From assembly GCA_048268885.1 (NCBI GenBank), contig JBLWUP010000027.1:1-64000 (forward strand): a stretch of DNA of 64,000 nucleotides, written 5' to 3'. The stretch comes from Pelagibius sp048268885 (GTDB lineage Bacteria; Pseudomonadota; Alphaproteobacteria; Kiloniellales; Kiloniellaceae). The first letter of the stretch is position 1. Every line of letters begins with the position of its first letter. Shown here in pieces: positions 55,086 to 63,876 of the stretch. Under the pieces are notes generated by a model. That model saw only the letters and a program-made list of their open reading frames with translations. It had not been told where the DNA came from and searched no databases. The position numbers and the translations under genes are program-made.

Positions 55086-55733
55086 ATGTCACTACCGCTT
55101 ATGCCGAAGGCGACGGCCGTCTGGCTGATCGACAATACCGGCCTGACCTTCGAGCAGGTTGCCGATTTCTGCGGTTTGCATGCACTGGAAGTCCAGGGCA
55201 TCGCCGATGGCGAGGTGGCCATGGGCATTCAGGGCATGGACCCGATCACCAGCGGCGAGCTGACCCGCGAGGAGATCCAGCGCTGCGAGGCCGATGCCTC
55301 CGCGCGCCTGGTCATGGCCAAGAGCAACCTGCCGCAGCCGTCCAAGCGCACCAAGGGCCCGCGCTATACGCCGGTGGCCAAGCGCCAGGACAAGCCCGAC
55401 GGCATCGCCTGGCTGGTGCGCCATCACCCGGAGCTCAAGGATTCCCAGATCGCGCGCCTGATCGGCACCACCAAGACCACCATCCAGGCGGTGCGTGAGC
55501 GCACCCACTGGAACTCGCCGAACATCCGGCCGCGCGACCCCGTGCTGCTGGGCCTGTGCAGCCAGGGCGACCTGAACACCGCCGTGGAAAAGGCCCGCAA
55601 GGCCGCGGAAAAGGCCGGCATCACCCTGCCCAAGCCGGAGTACGAGCAGGAGCCCGCCCCGGCGGCGCCCGCCGGCGACCCGGACAACCCCTTCTCGCTG
55701 GAAAACTTCGGCCTGCCCAAGGGCGGCGACTGA
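55086..55733 (+). CDS. trcR: Cell-cycle regulator TrcR (DUF1013)
   Basis: A 215-residue protein with the DUF1013 body: LPLMPKATAVWLIDNTGLTF, EQVADFCGLHALEVQGIADG and the second helix-turn-helix-like unit DGIAWLVRHHPELKDSQIARLIGTT (split by loops), then RERTHWNSPNIRPRDPVLLG. TrcR associates with RNA polymerase and affects cell-cycle transcription in relatives. The C-terminus is Pro/Ala/Glu-rich. AAGGAGG precedes the ATG, and a terminator follows. Confidence 0.93.
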   Translation: MSLPLMPKATAVWLIDNTGLTFEQVADFCGLHALEVQGIADGEVAMGIQGMDPITSGELTREEIQRCEADASARLVMAKSNLPQPSKRTKGPRYTPVAKRQDKPDGIAWLVRHHPELKDSQIARLIGTTKTTIQAVRERTHWNSPNIRPRDPVLLGLCSQGDLNTAVEKARKAAEKAGITLPKPEYEQEPAPAAPAGDPDNPFSLENFGLPKGGD

Positions 55734-55755
55734 CCCTTCGGCACGGACTTTTGCA

Positions 55756-55795
55756 AAGCCCCTCTTCCGCCCGGCGGAAGGGGGGCTTTCTCTTT
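55756..55795 (+). terminator. Intrinsic terminator after trcR
   Basis: Stem AAGCCCCtCTTCCGCC with the matching GGAAGgGGGGCTT, then TCTCTTT. It lies 23 bases after the trcR stop. Confidence 0.85.
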
Positions 55796-55925
55796 GGCCG
55801 CCTCGCGCAGTGCCTTCGCCTGACACCGCAAACCCTTGCGCCGTACCGCTTGTGCGTGCGTTGCGCCCCGGCGGGGCTTGCGGCACCATGACCCGCAGCG
55901 CAAGAGCAGAGGCGGGACAAGGCGA

Positions 55926-56669
55926 ATGAAGGAGCTGGTCGAGCGGGTCTTCACACGTCTGCCGTCCTACTTGCCCGACCTCGCCGCGCTGGTCGCCCGC
56001 CCCAAGCGCACGATCATCGCCAAGACCAGTGGTGCCGAGGACGACCTGCACGACGTTCACAATGCGTCGCTGCACGATGCGCTGGTCTTCGTCGCCATCA
56101 CCGTGGGCCTGGGCTTCCTGCTGCAGGCGCCGACCCTGGCGCCGGAAACCGACTTCATCCTGACGGCCACGGGGATGGCCGCTTTCAAGATCGTCGCGAT
56201 CCTGCTGTTCTCTGCGGTGATCCACGGCATCTTCCGGCTCGTCCGCGGCAGCGGGACCTACCTGCGCACGCTGACCGCCTACATCTACACGGTCTGCCCG
56301 CTCTATCTGCTCCTGGTGGTGCTCTCGCTCATCGCCCAGGGCCTGATCCGCGCCTACGACCCCGAGCTCGGCCTGCTGGTGCGCAGCAACCCGCTGTACT
56401 TCCTCCAGGAGCCCGAAGCGCTGGCGCGCTTCCAGCGCGAAGCGCCGCCGCTGGCCACGGCGATGGTGACCCTAAACTGGCTGAGCAACATCGCCATGAT
56501 CGCCTGGTTCATCGTTTGCCTGGGGGCCTTCCGCCACATCCACAGTGTGACGCGCGGGCGTTCGGCCCTCGCCTGCGTGGCGATCTTCATCGCCTGGTGG
56601 CCCTACGCCGTCATACTTTTCTTTCTGGCCATCGGGATCTTCGGGCCGGTGGCCCCGCCGCTGACGTGA
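55926..56669 (+). CDS. Yip1-like integral membrane protein
   Basis: A 247-residue protein with five TM helices (about 50-68, 85-103, 120-142, 185-205, 215-237), for example ALVFVAITVGLGFLLQA and LYLLLVVLSLIAQGLIRAY. The spacing and LRTLTAYIYTVCPLY in the third segment resemble Yip1-family proteins. The start MKELVERVFT was chosen over an upstream frame with poor residues. It ends 139 bases before the haem protein gene. The function is unknown. Confidence 0.75.
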   Translation: MKELVERVFTRLPSYLPDLAALVARPKRTIIAKTSGAEDDLHDVHNASLHDALVFVAITVGLGFLLQAPTLAPETDFILTATGMAAFKIVAILLFSAVIHGIFRLVRGSGTYLRTLTAYIYTVCPLYLLLVVLSLIAQGLIRAYDPELGLLVRSNPLYFLQEPEALARFQREAPPLATAMVTLNWLSNIAMIAWFIVCLGAFRHIHSVTRGRSALACVAIFIAWWPYAVILFFLAIGIFGPVAPPLT

Positions 56670-56808
56670 GCGCCGGCGCCGCGGGCCGCCCTTCGCGGCG
56701 TCGACGAACCTCGACCGATGCCCCAGGCGGTTCCCCCTGAATCGCAGTTGCCGCCCCGCCGGGCGGTTCACATAAGGGGGCGGAGAGCAAAAAAGAGGGG
56801 AAAAGAAA

Positions 56809-58374
56809 ATGGCCGACGATGCGAAACGCGGAGGTGGAACCTCCTTCAAGGACCGGCTGCTCGGCGGCGTCTTGAAGGTTGTCGCCGCGGTGCCGCCACT
56901 GCACCGCGTGGTGAACAGGCACCTCATCAACTCCTACGCCAACGCCGCCGGGTTCCGCCCGCGCGCCTTTTCCATGGCCGCCGACTACACCACCTGGCGC
57001 GGGCTGACCGACCGGCGCTATTCCGGCCGCCATCTGCCCGCCGCGCCCGCCTATAACGCCGCCCTGCCGCCGGCCGAAGAAGTGCTGAAGCTGTTCAAGA
57101 AGTCCGGCGACCTGCGCGCCCGCGACACCTCCCTGCTGTTCCCCTTCTTCGCCCAGTGGTTCACCGACAGCTTCCTGCGCACCAAGTGGAAGAAACCGGA
57201 GACCCAGGATTTCGCCGAGAACGAAAGCAACCACGAAATCGACCTCTGCCAGATCTACGGTATCACCGAAGAACAGACGGACATGCTGCGCGCCCGCGAA
57301 GGCGGCCGGCTGAAAAGCCAGATGATCAACGGCGAGGAGTTTCCCGCAGCGCTGTTCGAGGAACGCGACGGCCAGATGGTGCTGCGCCCGGAGTTCGAGA
57401 ATCTCTACAGCGAGGAGAACTTCAACCGCGTCTTCTCCAACGCCGACGACGCCCACAAGAAGAACAGCTTCGCCGTCGGCCTGGAGCACGGCAACTCGAC
57501 CGTCGGCAACACGCTGATGAACACGCTCTTCCTGCGCGAGCACAACCGCATTGCCGGCGAACTTCAGAAGGCGCACCCGGACTGGGACGACGAGCGCCTG
57601 TTCCAGACGGCGCGCAACATCTGCATCGTGCTCCTGCTGCGCATCGTCATCGGCGACTACATCGTCCACATCGCGCCGGCGGAATTTCCGCTGATGGTCA
57701 TCCCCGGCATGGCGGAGCAGGAGCGCTGGTACCGCAACAATTGGATCGCGGTGGAATTCGCCCTGCTCTACCGCTGGCACGACCTCATCCCCTCGACGGC
57801 GACCTTCAACGGCGAGACACGCGATTCCAGCGCCCTGCGCCACGGCAACGGCTGGCTGCTGGACGTCGGCGTCGACCAGGTCTGCCGCGACGCCTCGCGC
57901 CAGCTCGCCGGCAAGATCACCCTGGGCAACACGCCGGACTTCCTTCTGAAGGTGAAGGAGAACAGCCTGGCCATGGCCCGGCGCTGCGCGTTGGCGCCCT
58001 ACAACGCCTACCGCGCACACTACGGCAAGAAGCCGATGCAGAGCTTCGAGGCCCTGACCCGCGACCCGGCCCTGGCCGCGAAGCTGAAGGCGGTCTACGG
58101 CGACATCGACAACCTGGAATGGTTCGTCGGCATCTTCGCCGAGGGCTACGACGACAAGGAGATGATGGGCGAGCTGCTAAAGACCATGGTGGCCAACGAC
58201 GCCTTCACCCAGGCGCTGACCAACCCGCTGCTCGCCGAGCGGGTCTACAACGCCGAGACCTTCTCGAAAGAAGGCATGGAGATCATCGAGAACACCAACA
58301 GCCTGGCCGACCTCATCCAGCGCAACACCGGCGTGAAGGACAAGGCCGAAGTCGGCTTCCAGATCCGCGACTAG
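56809..58374 (+). CDS. Cyclooxygenase/animal haem-peroxidase-like protein
   Basis: A 521-residue protein of the animal peroxidase superfamily, close in layout to prostaglandin H synthase. Blocks are FFAQWFTDSFLRT (114-126, COX FFAQHFTHQFF), NTLFLREHNRIAGEL (238-252), DDERLFQTARN and AVEFALLYRWHDLIPST (314-330), with YGDIDNLEWFVGIFAE near the C-terminus. Tyr321 and the proximal haem ligand His324 match the COX Tyr385 and His388. The distal histidine (COX His207) is aspartate, Asp120; Gln116 is kept. No signal peptide is seen. The substrate, probably a fatty acid, is inferred from the family. Confidence 0.88.
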   Translation: MADDAKRGGGTSFKDRLLGGVLKVVAAVPPLHRVVNRHLINSYANAAGFRPRAFSMAADYTTWRGLTDRRYSGRHLPAAPAYNAALPPAEEVLKLFKKSGDLRARDTSLLFPFFAQWFTDSFLRTKWKKPETQDFAENESNHEIDLCQIYGITEEQTDMLRAREGGRLKSQMINGEEFPAALFEERDGQMVLRPEFENLYSEENFNRVFSNADDAHKKNSFAVGLEHGNSTVGNTLMNTLFLREHNRIAGELQKAHPDWDDERLFQTARNICIVLLLRIVIGDYIVHIAPAEFPLMVIPGMAEQERWYRNNWIAVEFALLYRWHDLIPSTATFNGETRDSSALRHGNGWLLDVGVDQVCRDASRQLAGKITLGNTPDFLLKVKENSLAMARRCALAPYNAYRAHYGKKPMQSFEALTRDPALAAKLKAVYGDIDNLEWFVGIFAEGYDDKEMMGELLKTMVANDAFTQALTNPLLAERVYNAETFSKEGMEIIENTNSLADLIQRNTGVKDKAEVGFQIRD

Positions 58375-58406
58375 GCTCTCAAAAATGCCGGAGTTTGTGG
58401 CACATC

Positions 58407-58495
58407 CTTCGAGACGGCGCCCCCAAGGTCTTGGGCGCGCCTCCTCAGGATGAGGTCAGAGACTGAAACGATTGACCCCATGCTGAGGATTGAGA
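58407..58495. repeat. Intergenic repeat, family A (second copy)
   Basis: Begins CCTTCGAGACGGCGCC and continues with CTCCTCAGGATGAGG and CATGCTGAGGATTGAG, matching the motifs of 16408-16496 with degenerate arms. Confidence 0.75.
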
Positions 58496-58521
58496 TGCCC
58501 GGATTCTATCAAAGCCCCGGC

Positions 58522-58671
58522 TGTCGTCCCGGCACTTGATGCCGGGACCCATTGCCCTGGCCGATTGAACGGCCGTGGGGGCTTCGCACAGAGGATTGGC
58601 GTTCTCGGACCGATAGCCGATAACGCGCGGCTATCAATGGATCCCGGGGACAAGCCCCGGGATGACAGCGG
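58522..58671. repeat. Intergenic repeat, family C
   Basis: The arms CTGTCGTCCCGGC and CCCGGGATGACAG face each other, with inner arms GGGACCCATTG and CAATGGATCCCGGG and local hairpins (GCCGGGAC, CCCCGGG). A long palindromic element of about 150 bases. Confidence 0.7.
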
Positions 58672-58695
58672 TGTTGGTGGAAGGCGGAAGGAAAA

Positions 58696-59712
58696 CTAGG
58701 CCAGCGCCTTGATCTGCTTCCACAGTTCGGCGTCGACGGAGAAACCGCGGTGCTGCGCGTGGTCAAGCGCCTCGCCCTTGGCGAGGCCGGGCAGATAGGC
58801 GCCTTCGTCGGCGGCGATCGCCTGCATCCACAGCTCGAGGCGCGCGGCGAAGCCCCCGTCGTCGTTGCCCGCGCTGCGCCGCGGATCGATCGCCAGCACG
58901 AAGAGGCCCGTCCCCGGCGAGGCCTTGCCCTTGTTGAAGGCGGGGGCCTCGCGCGACCAGGCGGCGCCGGTGAGTCCCGCCGCCAGCATCTCCACCATCA
59001 GCGCGATGTTGGCGCCGCGCGCACCGCCGAAGGGCAGCAGGCTGCCGGCCAGGGCCGCGCGGGCGTCGGTGGTCGGGTGGCCGGCGGGATCGAGCGCCCA
59101 GCCTTCCGGCAGTTCCCGGCCCGCCTCCGCCGAGGCGCGGATGGCGGCCAGCGAGGCGTTGCTGGACGATTGGTCGAGGACGATGGCGGCTTTCTCCTTG
59201 CCCGTCGGCACGGCGAAGGCCAGGGGGTTGGTGCAGAAAGCCGGCGTGCTGCCGCCGGAGACCGCCATGACCGCCGGTCCGGCGTTGGCCGCGGCCAGGG
59301 CGGCCAGGGCGTGGTCCTCGGCCAGCTGGCGCACGAAGTAGCCCAGCGCACCGCAGGGATAGCCGTTGTGCAGGGCCAGCAGCGCGAGCCCCTGGCGCCG
59401 GGCGCCCTCGACCAGGCGCGGCAGGGCGCGCTCGAAGCCCAGGTGCGGCAGGCCCGCGGCGACGTCGACACGGGTCAGGACGTCGGTGACGTCTTCGATC
59501 CGCGGCTCCGCCTCGCCCTGGATGCGCCCGGCGGCGAGAGCGTCGCCGTAGGTGAAGATGTGCCTCAAACCTACACCACGGTTGCCCTCGGCCTCCGCCG
59601 TCACCACCGCGCGGCCGCTCGCCGCCGCGTGTTCCGGCGAGGCGCCGGCGGCCTTCAGCGCGGCCACCGCGGCGGCCAGCGCTTCGTTGAAGCTGACGGT
59701 GATCTCGGCCAT
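58696..59712 (-). CDS. Malate/L-lactate dehydrogenase family (Ldh_2) oxidoreductase
   Basis: A 338-residue NAD(P)H-dependent 2-oxoacid reductase of the Ldh_2/YlbC/YiaK family. Signs are GVGLRHIFTYGDAL near residue 46, ALHNGYPCGALGYFVRQL (near 113), FCTNPLAFAVPTG, LDQSSSNASLA and LPFGGARGANIALMVEMLA. Family members reduce delta-1-piperideine-2-carboxylate, ureidoglycolate or malate; the substrate is not clear. It is transcribed toward the repeats, after an SDR gene. Confidence 0.88.
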   Translation of the reverse strand: MAEITVSFNEALAAAVAALKAAGASPEHAAASGRAVVTAEAEGNRGVGLRHIFTYGDALAAGRIQGEAEPRIEDVTDVLTRVDVAAGLPHLGFERALPRLVEGARRQGLALLALHNGYPCGALGYFVRQLAEDHALAALAAANAGPAVMAVSGGSTPAFCTNPLAFAVPTGKEKAAIVLDQSSSNASLAAIRASAEAGRELPEGWALDPAGHPTTDARAALAGSLLPFGGARGANIALMVEMLAAGLTGAAWSREAPAFNKGKASPGTGLFVLAIDPRRSAGNDDGGFAARLELWMQAIAADEGAYLPGLAKGEALDHAQHRGFSVDAELWKQIKALA

Positions 59713-59738
59713 GGGCCCTCCCCCCGCCGGGCCGGCCC

Positions 59739-60530
59739 TTATTCTTTCACCGGAACGGTGTAGTTCAGCGGCAGGCGGCCGCCGTCGGCGTAGATGGTCT
59801 GGCCGGTGACGTAGCTGGCATCCGAAGAGGCCAGGAAGACGGCGACGTTGCCCATCTCCTCCGGCTCGCCCAGGCGGCCCATCGGCGTGCGCGACATGAG
59901 GCGGTTCCAGGCGGCGGGATCGTTGTTCACCGCGCGCACCATCTCGGTATTGATCGAGCCCGGCCCGACGGCGTTCACGCGGATGCCCTTGTCGGCCAGC
60001 GCCAGCGCCATGACGTGGGTCAGCTGGTTCACGCCGCCCTTGGCGACGCAGTAGGGCGTGATGGTGGGGATCGCGACCACGGCGTTGATGGAGGACATAT
60101 TGACGATGGTCCCGCAGGTGCCGTCCGCGCGGGGGCCCTGCTGCACCATCTGGCGCGCCGCCGCCTGGCCGCAGAGGAAGACGCCCTTCAGGTTCACACG
60201 GATGACCGCGTCGAAGTCTTCCTCGGTGAAGTCCAGGAAGTCGGCGCCCTTCACGATCCCGGCGTTGGCGACCAGGCAGTCGATACGCCCGAAGGCCTTC
60301 ACCGCGCCGTCGATCAGCGCGTCCACCTGCGCCTTGTCGCCGACGTCGCAGGCGATGAAGACGGCTTCCGCGCCCTCGCCCTTCAGGCTCTTCAGCGCTT
60401 CCTCGCCCTTTGCCGCATCGATGTCCGACAGCACCACCTTGGCGCCCTCGGCGGCGAAGCGCCGGGCGCAGCCATAACCGATCCCCGCCGCCGCGCCGGT
60501 GATCACGACGACTTGGTCTTTCACGCGCAT
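59739..60530 (-). CDS. SDR family NAD(P)-dependent oxidoreductase
   Basis: A 263-residue short-chain dehydrogenase: TGAAAGIGYGCARRFAAEG (nucleotide site), VANAGIVKGADFLDFTEED, IVNMSSINAVVAIPTITPYC with the Ser-Tyr-Lys site (PYCVAKGG), and PGSINTEMV. It lies 26 bases upstream of the Ldh_2 gene, so the two probably form one transcript. The substrate is unknown. Confidence 0.9.
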   Translation of the reverse strand: MRVKDQVVVITGAAAGIGYGCARRFAAEGAKVVLSDIDAAKGEEALKSLKGEGAEAVFIACDVGDKAQVDALIDGAVKAFGRIDCLVANAGIVKGADFLDFTEEDFDAVIRVNLKGVFLCGQAAARQMVQQGPRADGTCGTIVNMSSINAVVAIPTITPYCVAKGGVNQLTHVMALALADKGIRVNAVGPGSINTEMVRAVNNDPAAWNRLMSRTPMGRLGEPEEMGNVAVFLASSDASYVTGQTIYADGGRLPLNYTVPVKE

Positions 60531-60560
60531 AATTCTGGTCCTCTTACATTCTAGTTAGTT

Positions 60561-60724
60561 CCCTCTCCCCTGGCGGGAGAGGGCTGCGAAGCCTTGGCGA
60601 GGCACGAGCCTAGGCGAAGCTGGGTGAGGGGGAGTACGGCGTCGGCAGGCCCCCTCACCCAGCTACGGCTAAACTCGCGTCGCTCGTTAAGCCTGCGCAA
60701 CCCTCTCCCACGTAGGGGAGAGGG
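60561..60724. repeat. Intergenic repeat, family B (second copy)
   Basis: Opens CCCTCTCCCCTGGCGGGAG and holds GGCGAAGCTGGGTGAGGGGG, then the complementary CCCCTCACCCAGC and CCTCTCCCACGTAGGGGAGAG. The two halves form a large inverted repeat. Confidence 0.85.
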
Positions 60725-60737
60725 TCAAGGTGGCGCC

Positions 60738-62633
60738 TCAGCCGCCCTTCGGGTAGCCGATGCTGGACAGGGTCTCCTTGATCTCGTCGAGGATCGAGGG
60801 ATCGTCGATGGTGGCCGGCACCTTCACCTCGCTGCCGTCGGCGATCTGGCGCATGGTGGCGCGCAGGATCTTGCCGGAGCGGGTCTTGGGCAGGCGCTTC
60901 ACCACCGCGGCGGACTTGAAGGCCGCCACCGGGCCGATGCGGTCGCGCACCATCTGCACCACTTCCTTGGTCACCTCGTTGGCCGGGTCGGCGCCGGCCT
61001 TCAGCACCAGGAAGCCGACCGGCAGCTGGCCTTTCAGCTGGTCGGCCACGCCGATGACGGCGCACTCGGCGACGTCCGGGTGGGCGGCCAGGACTTCCTC
61101 CATGGCGCCGGTCGAGAGCCGGTGTCCCGCCACGTTGATGATGTCGTCGGTGCGCGCCATGACGTGGATGTAGCCGTCCTCGTCGATGATGCCGGCGTCG
61201 CCCGTTTCGTAGTAGCCGGGGAAGTTCTTCAGATAGGCGTTGTAATAGCGTTCCTTGGCGTTCCACAGCGTCGGGAAGCAGCCCGGCGGCATGGGCAGCT
61301 TGCCGGCCAGCGCGCCGATGGTGCCCGCCGGCACCTCGTGCCCGTCGGCGTCCAGCACCCGCAGGTCCCAGCCCGGCACGGGCCGCGTCGGCGAGCCCGG
61401 CTTCACGGGCAGGTATTCGATGCCCATGCAGTTGGCGGCGATGGACCAGCCGGTCTCCGTCTGCCACCAGTGGTCGATGACCGGCACCTGCAGCTTCTCC
61501 AGCGCCCATTCCAGGGTGTCGGGGTCGCAGCGCTCGCCGGCCAGGAACAGCACGCGGAAGTGCGAGAGGTCGTACTTGGTCAGGTACTCGGCCTCCGGGT
61601 CCTGCTGGCGGATCGCGCGGAAGGCCGTCGGTGCGGTGAAGAGGCTCACCACCTTGTGCTGCTCGATGACGCGCCAGAAGGCGCCCGGATCGGGGGTGCC
61701 GACCGGCTTGCCCTCGTAGATCACCGTGGTCGCGCCGTGCAGCAGCGGGGCGTAGCAGATGTAGGAGTGGCCGACCACCCAGCCGACGTCGGAGGCCGCC
61801 CAGTACACCTCCCCCGGCTCGATGTTGTAGATGTTCTTCATCGACCACTTCAGCGCCACCGCGTGGCCGCCATTGTCGCGCACGATGCCCTTGGGCTGGC
61901 CCGTGGTGCCGGAGGTGTAGAGGATGTAGAGCGGATCGGTCGCCTTCACCGGCACGCAGTCATGGGGCTCGGCCGCTGCCACCGCCTCGTTCCAGTCGTG
62001 ATCGCGCCCGGCCGTCATCTCCGCGTGCTCCTGCGGGCGCTGCAGGACGATGCAGAAGGCCGGCTTGTGGATCGCCATCTGGATGGCGGCGTCGAGCAGC
62101 GGCTTGTAGGGGATGACCCGCGCGCCCTCGATGCCGCAGGAGGCGGAGAGGATCGCCTTGGGCCGGGCGTCGTCGATGCGGGTCGCCAGCTCGTTGGCCG
62201 CGAAGCCGCCGAAGACGACGGAGTGGATCGCCCCAAGCCTTGCGCAGGCCAGCATGGCGACGAGGGCCTCGGGCACCATGGGCATGTAGATGATGACCCG
62301 GTCGCCCTTCTCGACCCCGCGCGACGCCAGCGCCCCGGCGCACCTGGCCACGGCGTCCTGGAGCTGCTTGTAGCTGAGGTGGCTGACCGTGTCCGTCACC
62401 GGGCTGTCGTAGATGATCGCCGGCTGATCGCCGCGCCCGTCCTTCACATGGCGGTCGACGGCGTTGTAGCAGGTGTTGAGGGTCCCACCGGCGAACCAGC
62501 GGTAGTAGGGCGGATCGGAGTCGTCCAGGACCTTGTCCCACTTCTCGATCCAGTGGATGTCCTCCGCCGCCTTGCCCCAGAACCCCTCAGGATCCGCCTT
62601 GGCGGCCTGGTAGACCTCGTCGAAACGCCCCAT
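60738..62633 (-). CDS. prpE: Propionyl-CoA synthetase
   Basis: A 631-residue AMP-forming acyl-CoA synthetase. The ATP-binding loop is YTSGTTGQPKGIVRDNGGHA, followed by LKWSMKNIYNIEPGEVYWAA, the hallmark of PrpE. TETGWSIA and the C-terminal domain (EDGYIHVMARTDDIINVAGH, RSGKILRATMR with the catalytic lysine) complete it. Propionate is activated to propionyl-CoA for the methylcitrate or methylmalonyl route; no such route genes are in the window. The start is MGRFDEVYQAA with AGGGAG upstream. Confidence 0.95.
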   Translation of the reverse strand: MGRFDEVYQAAKADPEGFWGKAAEDIHWIEKWDKVLDDSDPPYYRWFAGGTLNTCYNAVDRHVKDGRGDQPAIIYDSPVTDTVSHLSYKQLQDAVARCAGALASRGVEKGDRVIIYMPMVPEALVAMLACARLGAIHSVVFGGFAANELATRIDDARPKAILSASCGIEGARVIPYKPLLDAAIQMAIHKPAFCIVLQRPQEHAEMTAGRDHDWNEAVAAAEPHDCVPVKATDPLYILYTSGTTGQPKGIVRDNGGHAVALKWSMKNIYNIEPGEVYWAASDVGWVVGHSYICYAPLLHGATTVIYEGKPVGTPDPGAFWRVIEQHKVVSLFTAPTAFRAIRQQDPEAEYLTKYDLSHFRVLFLAGERCDPDTLEWALEKLQVPVIDHWWQTETGWSIAANCMGIEYLPVKPGSPTRPVPGWDLRVLDADGHEVPAGTIGALAGKLPMPPGCFPTLWNAKERYYNAYLKNFPGYYETGDAGIIDEDGYIHVMARTDDIINVAGHRLSTGAMEEVLAAHPDVAECAVIGVADQLKGQLPVGFLVLKAGADPANEVTKEVVQMVRDRIGPVAAFKSAAVVKRLPKTRSGKILRATMRQIADGSEVKVPATIDDPSILDEIKETLSSIGYPKGG

Positions 62634-62972
62634 CTTGCTGTCGCTCCCTCTCGTCGGCACGCACCTGGGCCTCACCCTGAGGAGCCGCCATCAGGCGGCG
62701 CCTCGAAGGGCGAGGCTGGGCGCCGTCGCCATCCATGGTCGCAGGCGGCTGCCTGCCGCGGAAACCCCGCGGCCCACCCGTCGTTGGTCTTGAGAATAGT
62801 CCCCGAAACCAGCGAAAAAAAGCCTAGGGAAATGGCGGCTTGAGGGCCGTGATTTAGGTCAAACACCCCGCCAGCGGCCTCAACTGGCTCTACCGCCTCG
62901 CTGGCAAATGGTCCTTGCCGGATTGGAACCACATTCCTAGCCTCCGCCGACCGCAAGAGGGAGAACCCATTC
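62634..62972. other. Intergenic region with a family A repeat
   Basis: A 339-base gap. The family A fragment is at 62670-62720. The rest may hold the leftward prpE promoter and the rightward acetyltransferase promoter, but I see no clear hexamers. Confidence 0.6.
62670..62720. repeat. Intergenic repeat, family A (short copy)
   Basis: CCTCACCCTGAGGAGCCGCC, then GGCGGCGCCTCGAAGGGCGAGG: the half-arm of the 16408-16496 element with a local hairpin. Confidence 0.7.
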
Positions 62973-63461
62973 ATGTCCGGCACCATCATCATCCGCCCGC
63001 CCCGCCCCAAAGACCACGACCAGTGGCTTGCCCTCTGGCACGCCTACAACGTCTTCTACGGGCACGCCTGGGGGACGGCGGGCGAGCCGCCGGTGGAGCC
63101 CGACGTGACGGCGGCGACCTGGGGGCGGCTGCATGACGGCGGCCAGCCGCTGTGGGGACTGGTGGCGGAAGACGAGGACGGCACCCTGCTGGGCTTCACC
63201 CACTACCTCTATCACCTGAGTACCAACGTCCTGGGGTCGCTGTGCTACCTGGAGGACCTCTTCACCGCCGAGGCGGCGCGCGGCAAGGGCGTCGGGCGGG
63301 CACTGATCGAAGGGGTCTGCGAGGCGGCGACGGCGGCCGGCGCGAAGCGCGTCTACTGGCAGACGCAAGGCGACAACGCGACGGCGCGGCGGCTCTACGA
63401 CGGCGTGGCCCAGAACAGCGGCGCCATTATCTACGAGCGAGAGATCGCGGGCGGCCGCTAG
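62973..63461 (+). CDS. GNAT family N-acetyltransferase
   Basis: A 162-residue acetyltransferase with the acetyl-CoA site LCYLEDLFTAEAARGKGVGR followed by ALIEGVCEAATAAGAK (the R-x-x-G-x-G/A motif near residue 110) and VYWQTQGDNATARRLYD (motif B). This pattern is typical of the AAC(6')/toxin-modifying and amino-acid acetyltransferases. The acceptor is unknown. The start follows GAGGGAG. Confidence 0.9.
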   Translation: MSGTIIIRPPRPKDHDQWLALWHAYNVFYGHAWGTAGEPPVEPDVTAATWGRLHDGGQPLWGLVAEDEDGTLLGFTHYLYHLSTNVLGSLCYLEDLFTAEAARGKGVGRALIEGVCEAATAAGAKRVYWQTQGDNATARRLYDGVAQNSGAIIYEREIAGGR

Positions 63462-63876
63462 GTGGGCTCATCCGCAATCCCCCTCACTCCCGCGAGACTT
63501 CGGGCTCACCGCCTCCCTAATCCTCCCCCATGAAGGGGCAGGGAATGGCAAGCGCGGCACTTATTTTCCCTCTCCCCTGGTGGGAGAGGGAGGGGCCCGC
63601 GTCAGCGGGAGGGTGAGGGGGGCCTAGGCACCGCTAGCGCTCCCCCTCACCCAGCTTCGCCTAAACGCGAACGCCGTTCGCGCAAGGCTGCGCAACCCTC
63701 TCCCACGTAGGGGAGAGGGCTTCCGGCGCGGCAACTTACCGCAGTGCGGCAAAATGCCCTGCGACGCTTTTGCAAATCGATCGCAGAGGGGGCAGGCCCT
63801 ATATCCGGGGGGCCTGACTGGCACATCAGAACAACAAGAAACACCTCCCCCAACTGCAAGGCTGGACCCCTACCCC
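63462..63876. other. Intergenic region with a family B repeat
   Basis: A 415-base gap, mostly the repeat at 63568-63719 and a degenerate C/G-rich stretch (63478-63540). A clear promoter for the gene at 63877 is not visible. Confidence 0.6.
63568..63719. repeat. Intergenic repeat, family B (third copy)
   Basis: Opens CCCTCTCCCCTGGTGGGAG and contains CCCCTCACCCAGCTTCGCC and CCTCTCCCACGTAGGGG, as in 60561-60724. Confidence 0.85.

Larger units (their letters stand above)
58375..58695. other. Intergenic region filled with repeats
   Basis: A 321-base gap between convergent genes. Almost all of it is a family A repeat (58407-58495) and a family C repeat (58522-58671). Confidence 0.7.
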
